Source of the DNA: Pseudomonas sp. H1h | GTDB taxonomy: Bacteria; Pseudomonadota; Gammaproteobacteria; Pseudomonadales; Pseudomonadaceae | Length of the DNA stretch: 64,000 nucleotides | Reading direction: 5' to 3' | NCBI RefSeq assembly: GCF_000633255.1 | Contig: NZ_AYMJ01000009.1 | Location: 1-64,000 of the forward strand | Part shown: positions 48,501 through 54,855 of the stretch, piece by piece | Layout of the letters: each line of letters opens with the position of its first letter | Position numbering within the stretch: position 1 is the first letter of the stretch | The notes under the pieces: model-generated | Told to the model about the DNA's origin: nothing | Seen by the model: only the letters and a program-made list of their open reading frames with translations | Database searches by the model: none | Program-made: the position numbers and the translations under genes

Positions 48501-49089
48501 CGGCTCGAAAACCACCGTGGTCTACACCCCACCCAAACGCGTCTACGACACCTGGGGCAACGTGACCCTGTCGCCATCGGTGCCGAGCACCGGCGCCGGT
48601 ATCGCCACGCTCAACCCGATTGCCGAAGTGGCGCCGGGCGACATCGACCTGATTGCGCCGCTGGGCACCATTGATGCGGGCGAGGCGGGGATTCGCGTAT
48701 CGGGCAACGTCAACATCGCCGCGCTGACCGTGGTCAATGCCGCCAACATCGCGGTGCAAGGCAAGACCAGTGGCGTCCCGATAGTGGCAGCGGTGAACAC
48801 CGGGGCGATCACCTCGGCCAGTTCCGCTGCCTCTTCAGCCACGCAAGCGGCAGAAGACGTGGCACGCCAACAGCAAGCGGCGGCGCGACAGAACCAAGCG
48901 TCGGTGTTCACGGTGCAGGTGCTGAGTTTCGGCAACGAGCAACTCGCCCCGTCGCGCGATGGCGCCAGCCGTGCGCCGGCCACTGGATACAACCCGAACA
49001 GCCCGGTGCAAGTGCTGGGGGCAGGGGTGCTGGATGAACAGGCCAAACAACAGTTGACCGAGGAAGAGCGCGGACAACTGACGCTATAA
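36592..49089 (+). CDS. pdtA: giant TpsA exoprotein, PdtA-like (filamentous haemagglutinin family)
   Basis: 4165 aa. A charged lead precedes the signal peptide (ALWLLKPLAQAVALCLVAGS, then AHAQ). The TPS secretion domain spans about residues 115-400: QTADKAILNWETFNVGRNTT and VMLINRNGIVFSGTSQVNVR (the usual NPNG motif reads NRNG). A very long beta-helix of G/N/D-rich repeats follows, then a C-terminal DUF3739-type region (DLIAPLGTIDAGEAGIRVSG) and a QA-rich end. The ATG at 36592 has AAAAGGA 9 bp upstream; the frame opens at 36496. P. aeruginosa PdtA, in the same place after hxc/lap, is a phosphate-starvation-induced surface protein. No TpsB gene follows here. Confidence 0.88.
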   Translation: MLARPSRRRTDVQSSRREAVDPALWLLKPLAQAVALCLVAGSAHAQTAFSSGWFAAKGAAQQSAARSGSGAGGLPGMTPPLAQQQRANQQLQRSLQTLNNTVAAIAAQQAAQAAGRAVASGSVQWVPDGLGEGGLKVDNSLTQGWQNAKGPQQTQVDGKTNVRIEQTADKAILNWETFNVGRNTTVEFAQQSNWAVLNRVNDPNARASQIQGQIKGDGTVMLINRNGIVFSGTSQVNVRNLVAAAATITDIQFRDRGLYFDSSGSQPTFTQAAGKVWVERGASIQTHAPATSTDAGGYALLLGNEVQNDGSINTAKGQTVLGAGDRFYIRKGSGTEGNGFSTTFGNEVIPGFKADSSAGKVSNNGLIQAATGDITLTGHDVQQNGVLLASTSVSTRGTLHLLNPATDTGGSVTLGQGSATAIMLDSSDLTALDSQHKAALTGVNANNRVRGDQSRIDIQSGGSVEFQNGSITLATGGQVAVTAGLRSLVRDGALIDVSGAMGVKVAMQSNNIKINVQGNEQRDSSVNREKGALNSNDVWVDVRELVYVPAGTNGYATDRWYTAGGLLEVGGYLGTQGHGVGEWMAQGGMVSFAGNDVVTEKGSLINLSGGTLDVQSGEIRQSWLRGADGHLYEVSRAPGDILYTGLYKGYEDSSKRWGQTDYYFSPLIAPPRRQESGYTVGRDAGQLVIATRNALLDGQMLGEVYQGERQIQTPRAVLDGYEQSQTALARRGQLIVGSYDPAYVASAGGLLYGLNPLLDHVQIGADKPSGDSVPDLLSAVSESRKGKLLLDADQLNGWHLGALKVAARDRIDVNQALAVDAGGDITLYGPDVQVNADLIARGGSLHLGNVLNQLQTNSTTDTQITAPAGHPTRVTVAKGVQLDTRGVWSNLATNPDDGAGLAYLNGGLISIRSSGDIDVQAGSLLDVSSGGAVLANGKTRGGKGGSLTLESSANTVADTATLRLDGDLSGYGVSGGGTLLLQAGKVLIGKPDEKLADSTLQLSPSLFEKGFSAYSIIGLNGLSVVDDTQIDVTMPVYRFGAQAARRVSGVDPGTALELWTPTLFQENPTKAVLTQRGGASLSLQAGSSNPNLLDPVKSTLVVGTGARISVDPGQRIGLRGPGQITLDGELNAWGGTIDIRQQQFGSVDPADSQQEAARQAHNRSIWIGEHAVLDVAARAATAVDALGRVYGQVGKGGSIVIGGELDAKKATATSADAYVIVRKGARLDASGAAAVLDIAGQGPTAVATDGGRISLSSYNGLFLDGQLRAAAGGTGAAGGRLDIALETPLYRIGEAANEVRLPREIVIGQGPVESPLAAGLKPGDAEPGLVYGRTRLSADTLMSGGFDNLGLLSNGLISFDGDVDLHFNQSLSLYAGALSLAEQAKDNARINLSAPYLRLMGPGVYYGSNAFIRPRVMNAPTPNLSAAQLNASTNLLDIGNSLSFGTLGSIVQLNAPSVQVGRRGFAQVSLASQGDMRFLASTTQPLTDLWAAGDLNLSAAQIYPVSGARARVRAGFQQETAPSDGTLRILAQGAAPSALPYSVFGELTLAASRIEQGGVLRAPLGLITLGESTKSVLTREIHLLPGSLTSVSGAGLIMPYGGTTDGIDYRYNGNSVLLKGIAGLSAGVTLQSQYVDVAQGAVVDLSGGGDLRGAGFISGRGGSTDARYNPLVRNASDGTFSLPGLASNPIYAIVPGDQSLYAPVLAEAGAVDPRVGQRITIGVGVPGLAAGTYTLLPSTFALLPGAFRVEVNGQIAAAPGSGALPMRNGSWAASGRMSIANTGLRDSVDSALILTSADVLRRYSQYNETGFSAFIKSDAARRGVPRALAPMDGKTLDLRFESAADHEVALDFNGQVLFKPAEDGVTGTAVIRASGGALEVLGAGRPRTEDFIGVSLYADSLNGLGAGRLAIGAVPTVDYGSGGNIVSFGSSNSTHIVLREGAVLSAPEVLLRTQKTDGGITLEAGAGINTLDRGDVPYDSSAGFVYQPGAGSVLLVSNGRTTMLAPAKAVGTDGAGSIRIGTCAVEPCTAATSLYSRGSITAATDNRFELADSVGFGTRHLSLAVGAVNVGNAQALSDSAGRVPVGLTLSQRVLDRLLQGDTRFGAPALESLGLTARDAFNFFGSVTLDTLDPQTGTSKLQNLVLTTPAIYGLGEAADVATIRTASLIWNGAPQAPGAVVSGGAGTGRGTLDIQAQRIEFGYGPNPQPSGLDQNDRLALGFANVNLTASERITANHKGSLAVYQEQGAYDPLKGYAYTGGNLNLRTPLLTGEAASVNSLKAGDSLTLKGAGVSGAANALGAELTLDAHDVVLESRIALASGKLVIKAENDLTLTTDAQLDLAGRTLPFNDVKKYSWGGDVSLFSHSGNIRQAAGSRIDLSAQNNQAGNLSAVALAENAGVVDLQGEILGASSGYYDAGGTRVPYKAAGVDIRARNLGGDLNGQFAALNQRLNAGQVFGSRSFQFKEGSLLIGDGLKAGEINVSVDNGSLSVAGLIDASGERVGSIRLSGKNGLTLTGNAMLDAHGRVLRVDSYGKIIDAPNRAMVELNSGEGLLTLASGTRIDVRHGTDATAGKLPGQNDGVARGTLELNAPRLGVGDIAIDASGALNIQGARSIGLNGMRRYTDARDGVDPAASGRPYQVIDQALFDRVDGDSSTFISAALGNNDLLQRKLAGLNNATYADVFHLRPGVEIASQTADGDLVVEGDIDLSRYRYASLNPHTQKTSVYGSGESGSLVMRAGGNLDIYGSINDGFAPPPETVDDAGWKLLPGVQPFGGDLIVPGTGVTLAEGTRFPAGIALNYDLPTQAVTLVSGTLLPTQATLAGPYSLNAGTVLAGAVHDASGNLLYAAGTLLSDNVILPAGSRLGAGTRLNGAVALQAMLWPKGVPLPGTVGVDNQTVGVTLSGALALQRGSLIPSMTDVVLASGTAFIELRGYSSTTQQGSNWAVASMLPSGSTSWSMRVVAGSDLEAADNRAVKPLTREGNLRLADTHYGLKVVEKKLDTTWADGNPMGYPAGEVVSDDELYLCDILPGACNAPAKFLWAVDNIAGMPPGTPVTDDELFWCDADPNSCTPNKGGISVSPHTQMFSVLRTGTGDLDLMAAGDLSMDSPFGVYTAGTQSRDIDPRFNQRRGALTDNGSVLGSKGADYEKWVDGGSDSLYQAWYPELGGNLTINAGGSVSGDTLGRRGFIRDADLREQVSSVSVGNWLWRQGTGSNDVPTAWWINFGSYATQPLPDPDFDTGPYLVGFTGFGALGGGNVSLRAAGDGGMLKSLGDSSLNPRSQGLIVAVGSTGRVGSDGSLQLTGGGDMDIRIGGTLNPSLRARAGESGTGAPNHDLQGALINLRGAAQLSGGALGGINLQYGAFASLQDPRETRAFDPFTSTLGSASGGLVLIPGDSGMRLATRGDLVLGGAVDPGRVRLQNSTAFTDTSGVAHDGGGLAGFSLWTHHTAIDLFSAGGNLTPGTQLGETDTQGPLASRNTSPTDGRFIYPSILRAVAGQGSIYAGPSATYRASGFSAAAAYSIVLAPSSDGQLEMLAGHSIYAGGYAINQSGASLSAIATPFAPAFTGYAQYGSSRPDMSNYNSDGIAPSLNVRYPLFAFGADSYSGTSGVQAPARFYALTGDLVGIRSGETLRFGTSLRTWYESAAPVWMLAGRDIVASGTNLGQPATAPSEIGWNNEAISSSGNLLIHNDLHDVSRISAGRDILYSSFDIAGPGLLDINAGRNILMEDRAGITSIGPVAAGDHRSGASIVMQAGAGAQGPDYSRFIARYLSPQNLADPNAALNGQPGKVVKTYLDELQSWLTLGYGFSGNAEQAQAFFAALPRTEQAIFARQVYFAELRAGGLEYNDADGPRKGSYLRGRNAIASLFPTTDVAGNPIRYDGDITLYGGAGVKTLFGGDIQMLTPGGGQVFGIEGAAPPSTAGIITQGSGNIQLYSEGSILLGQSRIMTTFGGSILGWSAKGDINAGRGSKTTVVYTPPKRVYDTWGNVTLSPSVPSTGAGIATLNPIAEVAPGDIDLIAPLGTIDAGEAGIRVSGNVNIAALTVVNAANIAVQGKTSGVPIVAAVNTGAITSASSAASSATQAAEDVARQQQAAARQNQASVFTVQVLSFGNEQLAPSRDGASRAPATGYNPNSPVQVLGAGVLDEQAKQQLTEEERGQLTL

Positions 49090-49110
49090 AAGACTCTCGT
49101 GCAGTACTTT

Positions 49111-49138
49111 GGGCGGCCACTGGGTCGCCCTTTTTTTT
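49111..49138 (+). terminator. Rho-independent terminator of pdtA
   Basis: GGGCG / CGCCC stem with a 10-nt loop, followed by eight T, 22 bp past the pdtA stop. Confidence 0.85.
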
Positions 49139-49321
49139 GAGTGGCGTGGGGGGCTTGGGGATTCGCTTGTCGAGCATGCGCAAGGTTCCCGGCATTGAGT
49201 GCGCGCATCTCGGCCATCACCTGTTTGTGGGGGATGTCGGGCCAGGAACCCGCGATCATGGTTGACGGCCTTCTCGCGAAGACGTTTGAACATTCAACAC
49301 CGAGGTCGACTGAACCGGCGC

Positions 49322-49348
49322 ATTCGCGAGCAAGCCCGCTCCCACTGG
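49322..49348. repeat. single REP element
   Basis: TTCGCGAGCAAGCCCGCTCC beside the 3' end of the SphA-like gene; no inverted partner nearby. The rest of the 49139-49364 gap shows nothing. Confidence 0.7.
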
Positions 49349-49364
49349 GGCATCTCGTTGCAGG

Positions 49365-50312
49365 TCAGAAGGCGTAGGGGATGCTGACCTTGGCCCAGAG
49401 CATGTCGCCCTCTGGCCGGTTCTCCACGTCAAATTCCCTGGCCCAGCGAATCTCCGCGCTGGCGTACTTGAGAAAGGTCAGGTGCAGCGCCGGACCTATC
49501 GCGAACACCTGGCCGCGTACGCCGTCGTCCACATCCTGCCCGGCGAACTGCACGGTGTGGCCGTACTGTTTGTCGTCGGTGGTCTGCTTGAGGTAGTAGC
49601 CGTTGAGGCCGAGCATCAGGTCGTCGGTGATCTTGAAACTGGCCGAATAATCGAAGTGGAAGATCTGCCCGGATTTGTAATCGGTGTCCTTGTTCTTCTC
49701 GTTGAAGCTGTAGGTGGTCTTCATCGACACTTCGGTCTTGTCGGTGGGCAGCCAGGTGAAGGAGAACAATGGCTTGTAGGTGTAGAAGTTGTTGCTGGTG
49801 TTGGCCAGCCGATCAACGCTGTATTCGCCGGTGGGCACGGTGACTTCGAGGGCGGCGCCGAGGGTCAGGTTTTTGCCCATGTCCCACAGGATGATCGGCG
49901 CGACGGTGGTGTCGCCCATGCCTTCGCGGGTATCGCTGAGGCCGTATACCGAGACTTCCTGCTTCAGCCAGGGCTGGGCGATGTAGCCGGCCAGACGTCC
50001 GCCGAACATTCGCACCGGGCTCAGGTAATCGAGGCGGGGGATGACCGCAGTGGACTCGATGTCGACATTCGGCACCTTGCCGCCCAACGAACTGATGTTG
50101 AGCTTCGTCGACTTGTAATGGTTGTAGTAGAGGTTGAACGCGACCATGTTCTCCGGAAGGCTGTCGACTTCCAGCGGCAGCATGAAGAAACCGTCAGTGC
50201 CGGGGCCGATGTTGTCGACGCCGGCTTCGGTGGCCAGGGCCGGAAGGGTCGCGGTGCAACCGAGCAATGTCAGTGCCAGACGCAAGGGGAGTGGGGCGCG
50301 GTTCGGGCTCAT
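49365..50312 (-). CDS. SphA / phenol-degradation MetA-type outer-membrane protein
   Basis: 315 aa. Signal peptide (LPLRLALTLLGCTATLPALA), then a beta-rich chain with alternating aromatic strands: MVAFNLYYNHYKSTKL, AAALEVTVPTG-type turns and a C-terminal WAKVSIPYAF ending in Phe, as in outer-membrane barrels. This family (phenol-degradation MetA/SphA) is thought to move hydrophobic substrates across the outer membrane. I start at the ATG just before the signal peptide; the open frame extends 45 residues further. It is divergent from the AraC gene, its likely regulator. Confidence 0.75.
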   Translation of the reverse strand: MSPNRAPLPLRLALTLLGCTATLPALATEAGVDNIGPGTDGFFMLPLEVDSLPENMVAFNLYYNHYKSTKLNISSLGGKVPNVDIESTAVIPRLDYLSPVRMFGGRLAGYIAQPWLKQEVSVYGLSDTREGMGDTTVAPIILWDMGKNLTLGAALEVTVPTGEYSVDRLANTSNNFYTYKPLFSFTWLPTDKTEVSMKTTYSFNEKNKDTDYKSGQIFHFDYSASFKITDDLMLGLNGYYLKQTTDDKQYGHTVQFAGQDVDDGVRGQVFAIGPALHLTFLKYASAEIRWAREFDVENRPEGDMLWAKVSIPYAF

Positions 50313-50509
50313 GGCTGTCCTCGTTATTATTGTGGTGGGACGTGGCGCCGCACGTAGAACGCCCGGCACCATAGAAATAAGCGCTTGGCGTGCGCCGGGG
50401 CAGGGTATTGGCGGACAGTTAGGGGGACTTCTGCGGACAGTAGGCAAACCCTGTGCTAACTTCCTTCGACATAACCGGTTACAAAAATAACAATCAAGCG
50501 TGATCCGGA

Positions 50510-51562
50510 ATGTCAGCCCCCATGAACGTAAAAGTCCAAGACCCGACCTTCGAAATGGCGCTGGTGTCGCCGTTCCTCCTGCAAACCCTCGCCGAAGTCG
50601 TGCAGAACAAGGGCATCGACCCGGAAAGCCTGTGCCGTGGCCTGGGCTTCACGCTTGAAGATCTGCAGGATCCGGCGCAACGGATTTCCTATCGCCAGGC
50701 CGTGGCGATGATTCAGCGCGCGCTCAAAGTGCTGCCCAATCAGGGCCTCGGTCTGTGGGTGGGCGCGCAGAACGTGCTGGGTACGCTGGGGCTGCTCGGG
50801 CATGTGTTGTCGCTGTGCAAGACCTTGCGCGATGCCTTTGCCTTGGGGATTCGTCATCAGCACACCTCTGGCGGGATCGTGGTGTCGAGTGTTGATGTGG
50901 TGGGCGCTCAGGTGCACCTCGATGCCGAGTGCCGCTTGCCGTTCGCTGAAGTTCAGGTGTTCGCCGTCGAGGAGTTTTTCGCCAGCCTGCTGGTGTATGG
51001 CCGGGCACTGGCCGGCAGCGAATTCAAGCCGATCGCCGTGGAGTTCGTGCACGCCGCGCCGGACTATCTGAGCGAATACCACCGCTTGCTCGGGCCAGAC
51101 GTACGCTTCGGCTGCCTGCACAACCGCATGCTGATCGATGCGCAGTGGCTGGACGTGAACCTGCCCAATCATCACTCCCTGGCGCTGCGTCAGGCTGTGG
51201 CCTTGCTGGAGCTGGAAGCGGCGCAGGTGCACCAGAAACTCGATCTGATTCAGGCGGTGGAACGGGCGATTGCCCGGGACCTGAGCCGGGGCAGCCATAT
51301 CGAGAAGATCGCCGGCGACCTGAACATGAGCAGCCGCACCTTGCGTCGCCGCCTGACCGAGCACGCACTGACCTTCGAGGCTTTACTGGAACAGGTGCGT
51401 CAGGCACGGACGATGAGTCTGCTGGCCAATCCGGACATGCCGATCGAGCGCATCACCGAGGAGGTCGGCTACAGCGACGTGCGCAGTTTTCGTCGGGCGT
51501 TCAAACGCTGGACGGGAATGAGCCCGAGTGCGTGGCGCACCGAGAGCGCTGCCGCTATTTAG
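50510..51562 (+). CDS. AraC-family regulator with arabinose-binding-like N-domain
   Basis: 350 aa. The N-terminal ~200 residues are the AraC_binding 'PF12625' type (LAEVVQNKGIDPESLCRGLG; VGAQNVLGTLGLLGHVLSLC). The C-terminal double HTH: HIEKIAGDLNMSSRTLRRRL and ITEEVGYSDVRSFRRAFKRW, then TGMSPSAWR. Regulators of this form control degradation of hydrophobic or aromatic compounds. Divergent from the SphA-like gene across a 197-bp gap that must hold both promoters. Confidence 0.85.
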   Translation: MSAPMNVKVQDPTFEMALVSPFLLQTLAEVVQNKGIDPESLCRGLGFTLEDLQDPAQRISYRQAVAMIQRALKVLPNQGLGLWVGAQNVLGTLGLLGHVLSLCKTLRDAFALGIRHQHTSGGIVVSSVDVVGAQVHLDAECRLPFAEVQVFAVEEFFASLLVYGRALAGSEFKPIAVEFVHAAPDYLSEYHRLLGPDVRFGCLHNRMLIDAQWLDVNLPNHHSLALRQAVALLELEAAQVHQKLDLIQAVERAIARDLSRGSHIEKIAGDLNMSSRTLRRRLTEHALTFEALLEQVRQARTMSLLANPDMPIERITEEVGYSDVRSFRRAFKRWTGMSPSAWRTESAAAI

Positions 51563-51646
51563 AGGATCAAAGGATCGCAGCCTGCTTCAACCCCACAAAT
51601 CCTCCGGCTACAGGTAAACTCCCGCGCACTTTCCCAAGGAGTTCAC

Positions 51647-52534
51647 ATGAGTTACTACCAGCCGGGCATCCTCGCCACCCCAGTTCCTGCGCAAGCACGT
51701 CACCTGTTTTTCGCCCTTGAATCGGTAGAAGCACTGCCGCAGGCGATCGACAATCTGCTGAACCTGGTGGACGGCAAGTCGGCGGTGGTCGGTTTCGGTG
51801 AGTCCCTGACCAAGGCCCTCAACGTGCAGGTTGAAGGCCTGCGCAGCTTTCCGGCCATGACCGGTGTCGGCGTGGAAAACCCGTCGACCCAGCACGCGCT
51901 GTGGGTCTGGCTGCACGGTGTCGACCGGGGTGATCTGCTCAATCGCTGCAACGCCTTCGAAGTTGCGCTGGCCCCGGCCTTGCGTCTGGTGCAGGCTCAG
52001 GAAGCCTTCCGCCACAAGGATGGCCACGACCTGACCGGCTACGAAGACGGCACCGAGAACCCGCACGACGAAGCCGCTATCGCTGCAGCGCTGCAAAACG
52101 AGGGCGGTGAAGGTCTGGTCGGCGGCAGTTTCGCCGCGATTCAGCAGTGGCAGCACGATCTGAAGGGTTTCCATAACCTGTCCGCCGGTGACAAGGACAA
52201 CATCATGGGCCGTCGTCTGAGCGACAACGAAGAGATCGACGACGCGCCAGTCTCCGCCCACGTCAAACGAACCGCGCAGGAAAGCTTCGCCCCTGAAGCG
52301 TTCGTCGTGCGCCGTTCGATGCCGTGGATCGAAGGTGATCGCGCCGGCCTGATGTTCCTCGCTTTCGGCTTCTCGCTGGATGCTTTCGAAGCGCAACTGC
52401 GCCGAATGAGCGGTCTGGAAGACGGTATCACCGATGGCCTGTATCGCATCAGCCGGCCGATCACCGGCGGCTACTACTGGTGCCCGCCGCTCAAGGATGG
52501 CCACCTCGACCTGCGCGCCCTGCGTATCGGCTGA
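51647..52534 (+). CDS. Dyp-type haem peroxidase (YfeX-like)
   Basis: 295 aa. Catalytic GxxDG motif in GHDLTGYEDGTENPHDEA (distal Asp), proximal His in APVSAHVKRT, and distal Arg region FVVRRSMPWIEG. No signal or Tat peptide, so cytoplasmic like YfeX. It uses H2O2 to oxidise dyes, phenols or porphyrinogens. AAGGAG is 7 bp before the ATG. The oxidoreductase gene begins 29 bp after it. Confidence 0.88.
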   Translation: MSYYQPGILATPVPAQARHLFFALESVEALPQAIDNLLNLVDGKSAVVGFGESLTKALNVQVEGLRSFPAMTGVGVENPSTQHALWVWLHGVDRGDLLNRCNAFEVALAPALRLVQAQEAFRHKDGHDLTGYEDGTENPHDEAAIAAALQNEGGEGLVGGSFAAIQQWQHDLKGFHNLSAGDKDNIMGRRLSDNEEIDDAPVSAHVKRTAQESFAPEAFVVRRSMPWIEGDRAGLMFLAFGFSLDAFEAQLRRMSGLEDGITDGLYRISRPITGGYYWCPPLKDGHLDLRALRIG

Positions 52535-52563
52535 GGTTTATCAAACAAGCGGAGGGGATGACC

Positions 52564-53532
52564 ATGGACGTGGTGCGTTGGGGCATGATCGGTTGCGGCA
52601 GCGTCGCCGAGCGCAAGAGCGGGCCGGCTTTTTACAAGGCGCCCGGCTCGGCGCTGGTGGCGGTGATGGGGCGGCGCCTGGAGGCAGCGAGTGATTACGC
52701 CGCGCGCCATGGCATCGCCCGGGTCTGCACCGACGTCGATGCGCTGATCAATGACCCCGAGGTGGACGCGGTGTACATCGCCACGCCACCGGACAGTCAC
52801 CACGCCTACAGCCTGAAAGTCGCTGCCGCCGGCAAGCATTGCTGCGTCGAGAAACCGATGGCGCTGAACGCCGGGCAAAGCCGCGAAATGCAGCAGGCGT
52901 TTGCCGATGCCGGCCTGCATTTGTTTGTGTCCTACTATCGACGTTCGTTGCCACGCTTTGCACAGGTTCGGCAATGGCTGGCGCAGGGCCGCATCGGTGA
53001 GGTGCGGCACCTGAGCTGGACACTGACCAAGGCCCCCTCGGCGGCGGATCTGGACGGCAGCACCAACTGGCGAACCGACCCGAGCGTGGCCGGTGGCGGT
53101 TACTTCGCCGACTTGGCGAGCCACGGTTTTGACCTGTTCCAGTACCTGCTTGGCGACATCGTCGAAGTCGCCGGCTTCACTGCCCGGCAAGCGGGTCTGT
53201 ATGCCGCCGAAGACGCAGTCAGCGCCTGTTGGCGGTTCGCCTCTGGAGCGCTGGGCATGGGCTGCTGGAACTTTGTTGCGGATCGGCGCGAGGATCGGGT
53301 CGAGATTATCGGCAGCCACGGGCGGATCGGCTTCTCGGTGTTTGACGAGCATCCGGTGCAGCTGTTCGCCGATGAAAAGATCAGCCTGGAAATCCCGCAT
53401 CACGAGCATATTCAGTGGCATCACGTGTTGGGGATGAATGCACACATTCGGGGTGATTCAAAGCATCCAGCCGTCGCCGAACAAGCCCTCAAGACCGACT
53501 GGGTCATGGACCAGATCCTCAAACGCCACTGA
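52564..53532 (+). CDS. Gfo/Idh/MocA-family NAD(P)-dependent oxidoreductase
   Basis: 322 aa. Rossmann start VRWGMIGCGSVAERKSGPAF, then YIATPPDSHHAYSLKVAAAG and the family hallmark CCVEKPMALN, with Lys in the EKP motif. The C-terminal domain contains GGYFADLASHGFDLFQYLLG (catalytic His). Substrate probably a sugar or inositol derivative, unknown. GGAGG is 8 bp before this ATG; another ATG two codons earlier is too close. Likely cotranscribed with the peroxidase. Confidence 0.85.
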   Translation: MDVVRWGMIGCGSVAERKSGPAFYKAPGSALVAVMGRRLEAASDYAARHGIARVCTDVDALINDPEVDAVYIATPPDSHHAYSLKVAAAGKHCCVEKPMALNAGQSREMQQAFADAGLHLFVSYYRRSLPRFAQVRQWLAQGRIGEVRHLSWTLTKAPSAADLDGSTNWRTDPSVAGGGYFADLASHGFDLFQYLLGDIVEVAGFTARQAGLYAAEDAVSACWRFASGALGMGCWNFVADRREDRVEIIGSHGRIGFSVFDEHPVQLFADEKISLEIPHHEHIQWHHVLGMNAHIRGDSKHPAVAEQALKTDWVMDQILKRH

Positions 53533-53572
53533 TCCCCCTGATCACAACACCCTTTCCCTGTGGAAGGGCACC

Positions 53573-54005
53573 TGTATTCCAGGCAGCTCCTGCACTTTGC
53601 TCCAAGGCAACAAGCCACACACTCGACCCCTGACACACCACAAGCCCCCTGTGGGAGTGGGCTTGCTCACGAAAGCGGTGTGCCATTCACCGATGATGTC
53701 GCTGACCCACCGCCTTCGGGAGCAAGCCCCCTCCCACAGGAATCTGTATTCCAGACAGCTCCTGCACTTTGCTCCGAGGCAACAAGCCACACACTCGACC
53801 CCTGACACACCACAAAACCCTGTGGGAGTGGGCTTGCTCACGAAAGCGGAGTGTCATTCACCGATGATGTCGGCTGACCCACCGCCTTCGGGAGCAAGCC
53901 CCCTCTCACAGGGGAACTGTATTCCAGGCAGCTCCTGCACTTTGCTCCAAGGCACCAAGCCACACACTCGACCTCTGACACACCACAAAACCCCTGTGGA
54001 TTTGG
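53573..54005. repeat. 172-173-bp tandem repeat containing REPs, about 2.5 units
   Basis: TGTATTCCAGGCAGCTCCTG starts units at 53573, 53745 (one change) and 53918. Each of the first two full units carries an inverted REP pair (TGTGGGAGTGGGCTTGCTCA and TCGGGAGCAAGCCCCCTCCC); the third stops before its REPs. This fills the gap before the GntR gene and looks like unequal duplication of one REPIN plus flank. Confidence 0.85.
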
Positions 54006-54053
54006 TGGTGTGTCCTGCATCTAAGGTTATGCCCAAACAATATTTCTCAAGCT

Positions 54054-54094
54054 TGTCATAACGTCTCTAAGATCACGTCATAACTCGTTATGAC
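54054..54094. promoter_or_regulatory. candidate GntR operators upstream of the AprA-like cluster
   Basis: GTCATAAC-TC-GTTATGAC (54077-54094) is a perfect 8-bp inverted repeat 12 bp before the GntR start, and another half GTCATAAC lies at 54054-54061. The spacing and the autoregulatory position fit a GntR dimer site. Confidence 0.6.
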
Positions 54095-54106
54095 AAGTGA
54101 TCCCTG

Positions 54107-54853
54107 ATGACCGATAACGTACTTTCCCTGAGCAGTGTTCCGCTGCACACCCAGTTGCGCGATGTCCTGCGCGCACGCATTCTCGATGGTGAATACCCGC
54201 AAGACAGCCAGATGCCCTCCGAAAGCGAGCTCGGCGCGCTGTTCAAAGTCAGCCGCATCACCGTGCGCCAGGCGTTGGGTGATCTGCAGAAAGAAGGCTT
54301 GATCTTCAAGATCCACGGCAAGGGCACCTTCGTCGCCAAGCCGAAAACCTTCCAGAACGTCAGCAGCCTGCAAGGCCTCGCCGAGTCCATGACCGGGCGT
54401 GGCTACGAGGTGATCAACCGCCTGCGCAGCTTCAAATTCATCCCCGCCGACAAACGTGTGGCCGAGCGTCTGCAAGTCGCCGAAGGCGAGACCGTGGCGC
54501 AGATCAAACGCGTCCGGCTGATCAACCGTGAGCCGATTTCGCTGGAAATCACCTACCTGCCCAAAGCCATCGGTGAGCGACTGGAGAAGGCTGATCTGGT
54601 CACGCGCGACATCTTCCTGATCCTCGAAAACGACTGCGGCATCGCCCTCGGCCACGCCGATCTGGCCATCGACGCGGTACTCGCCGACAGCGACCTGACC
54701 CAGGCGCTGAACGTCGAGGCCGGTTCGCCGATCATGCGCATCGAACGTCTGACCCACGACGCCAACGGCCAGCCGCTGGACTTCGAACACCTGTACTACC
54801 GTGGCGATGCGTTCCAGTACCGCCTGCGGATCGACCGGCAAAAAGGGGCCTGA
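54107..54853 (+). CDS. GntR-family (HutC-type) transcriptional regulator
   Basis: 248 aa. N-terminal winged HTH: LRDVLRARILDGEYPQDSQM and SELGALFKVSRITVRQALGD. The C-terminal UTRA domain (about 90-245) reads INREPISLEITYLPKAIGER and FEHLYYRGDAFQYRLRIDRQ. It probably represses the flavoprotein/ABC cluster that follows at 2 bp and itself, releasing on binding a small ligand. Perfect palindrome directly upstream. Confidence 0.88.
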   Translation: MTDNVLSLSSVPLHTQLRDVLRARILDGEYPQDSQMPSESELGALFKVSRITVRQALGDLQKEGLIFKIHGKGTFVAKPKTFQNVSSLQGLAESMTGRGYEVINRLRSFKFIPADKRVAERLQVAEGETVAQIKRVRLINREPISLEITYLPKAIGERLEKADLVTRDIFLILENDCGIALGHADLAIDAVLADSDLTQALNVEAGSPIMRIERLTHDANGQPLDFEHLYYRGDAFQYRLRIDRQKGA

Positions 54854-54855
54854 CC

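Noticed and set aside
53573..54005. CRISPR-like tandem repeats
   Set aside because: Units are 172-173 bp direct duplications with REPs inside, not short repeats with unique spacers, and no cas genes.
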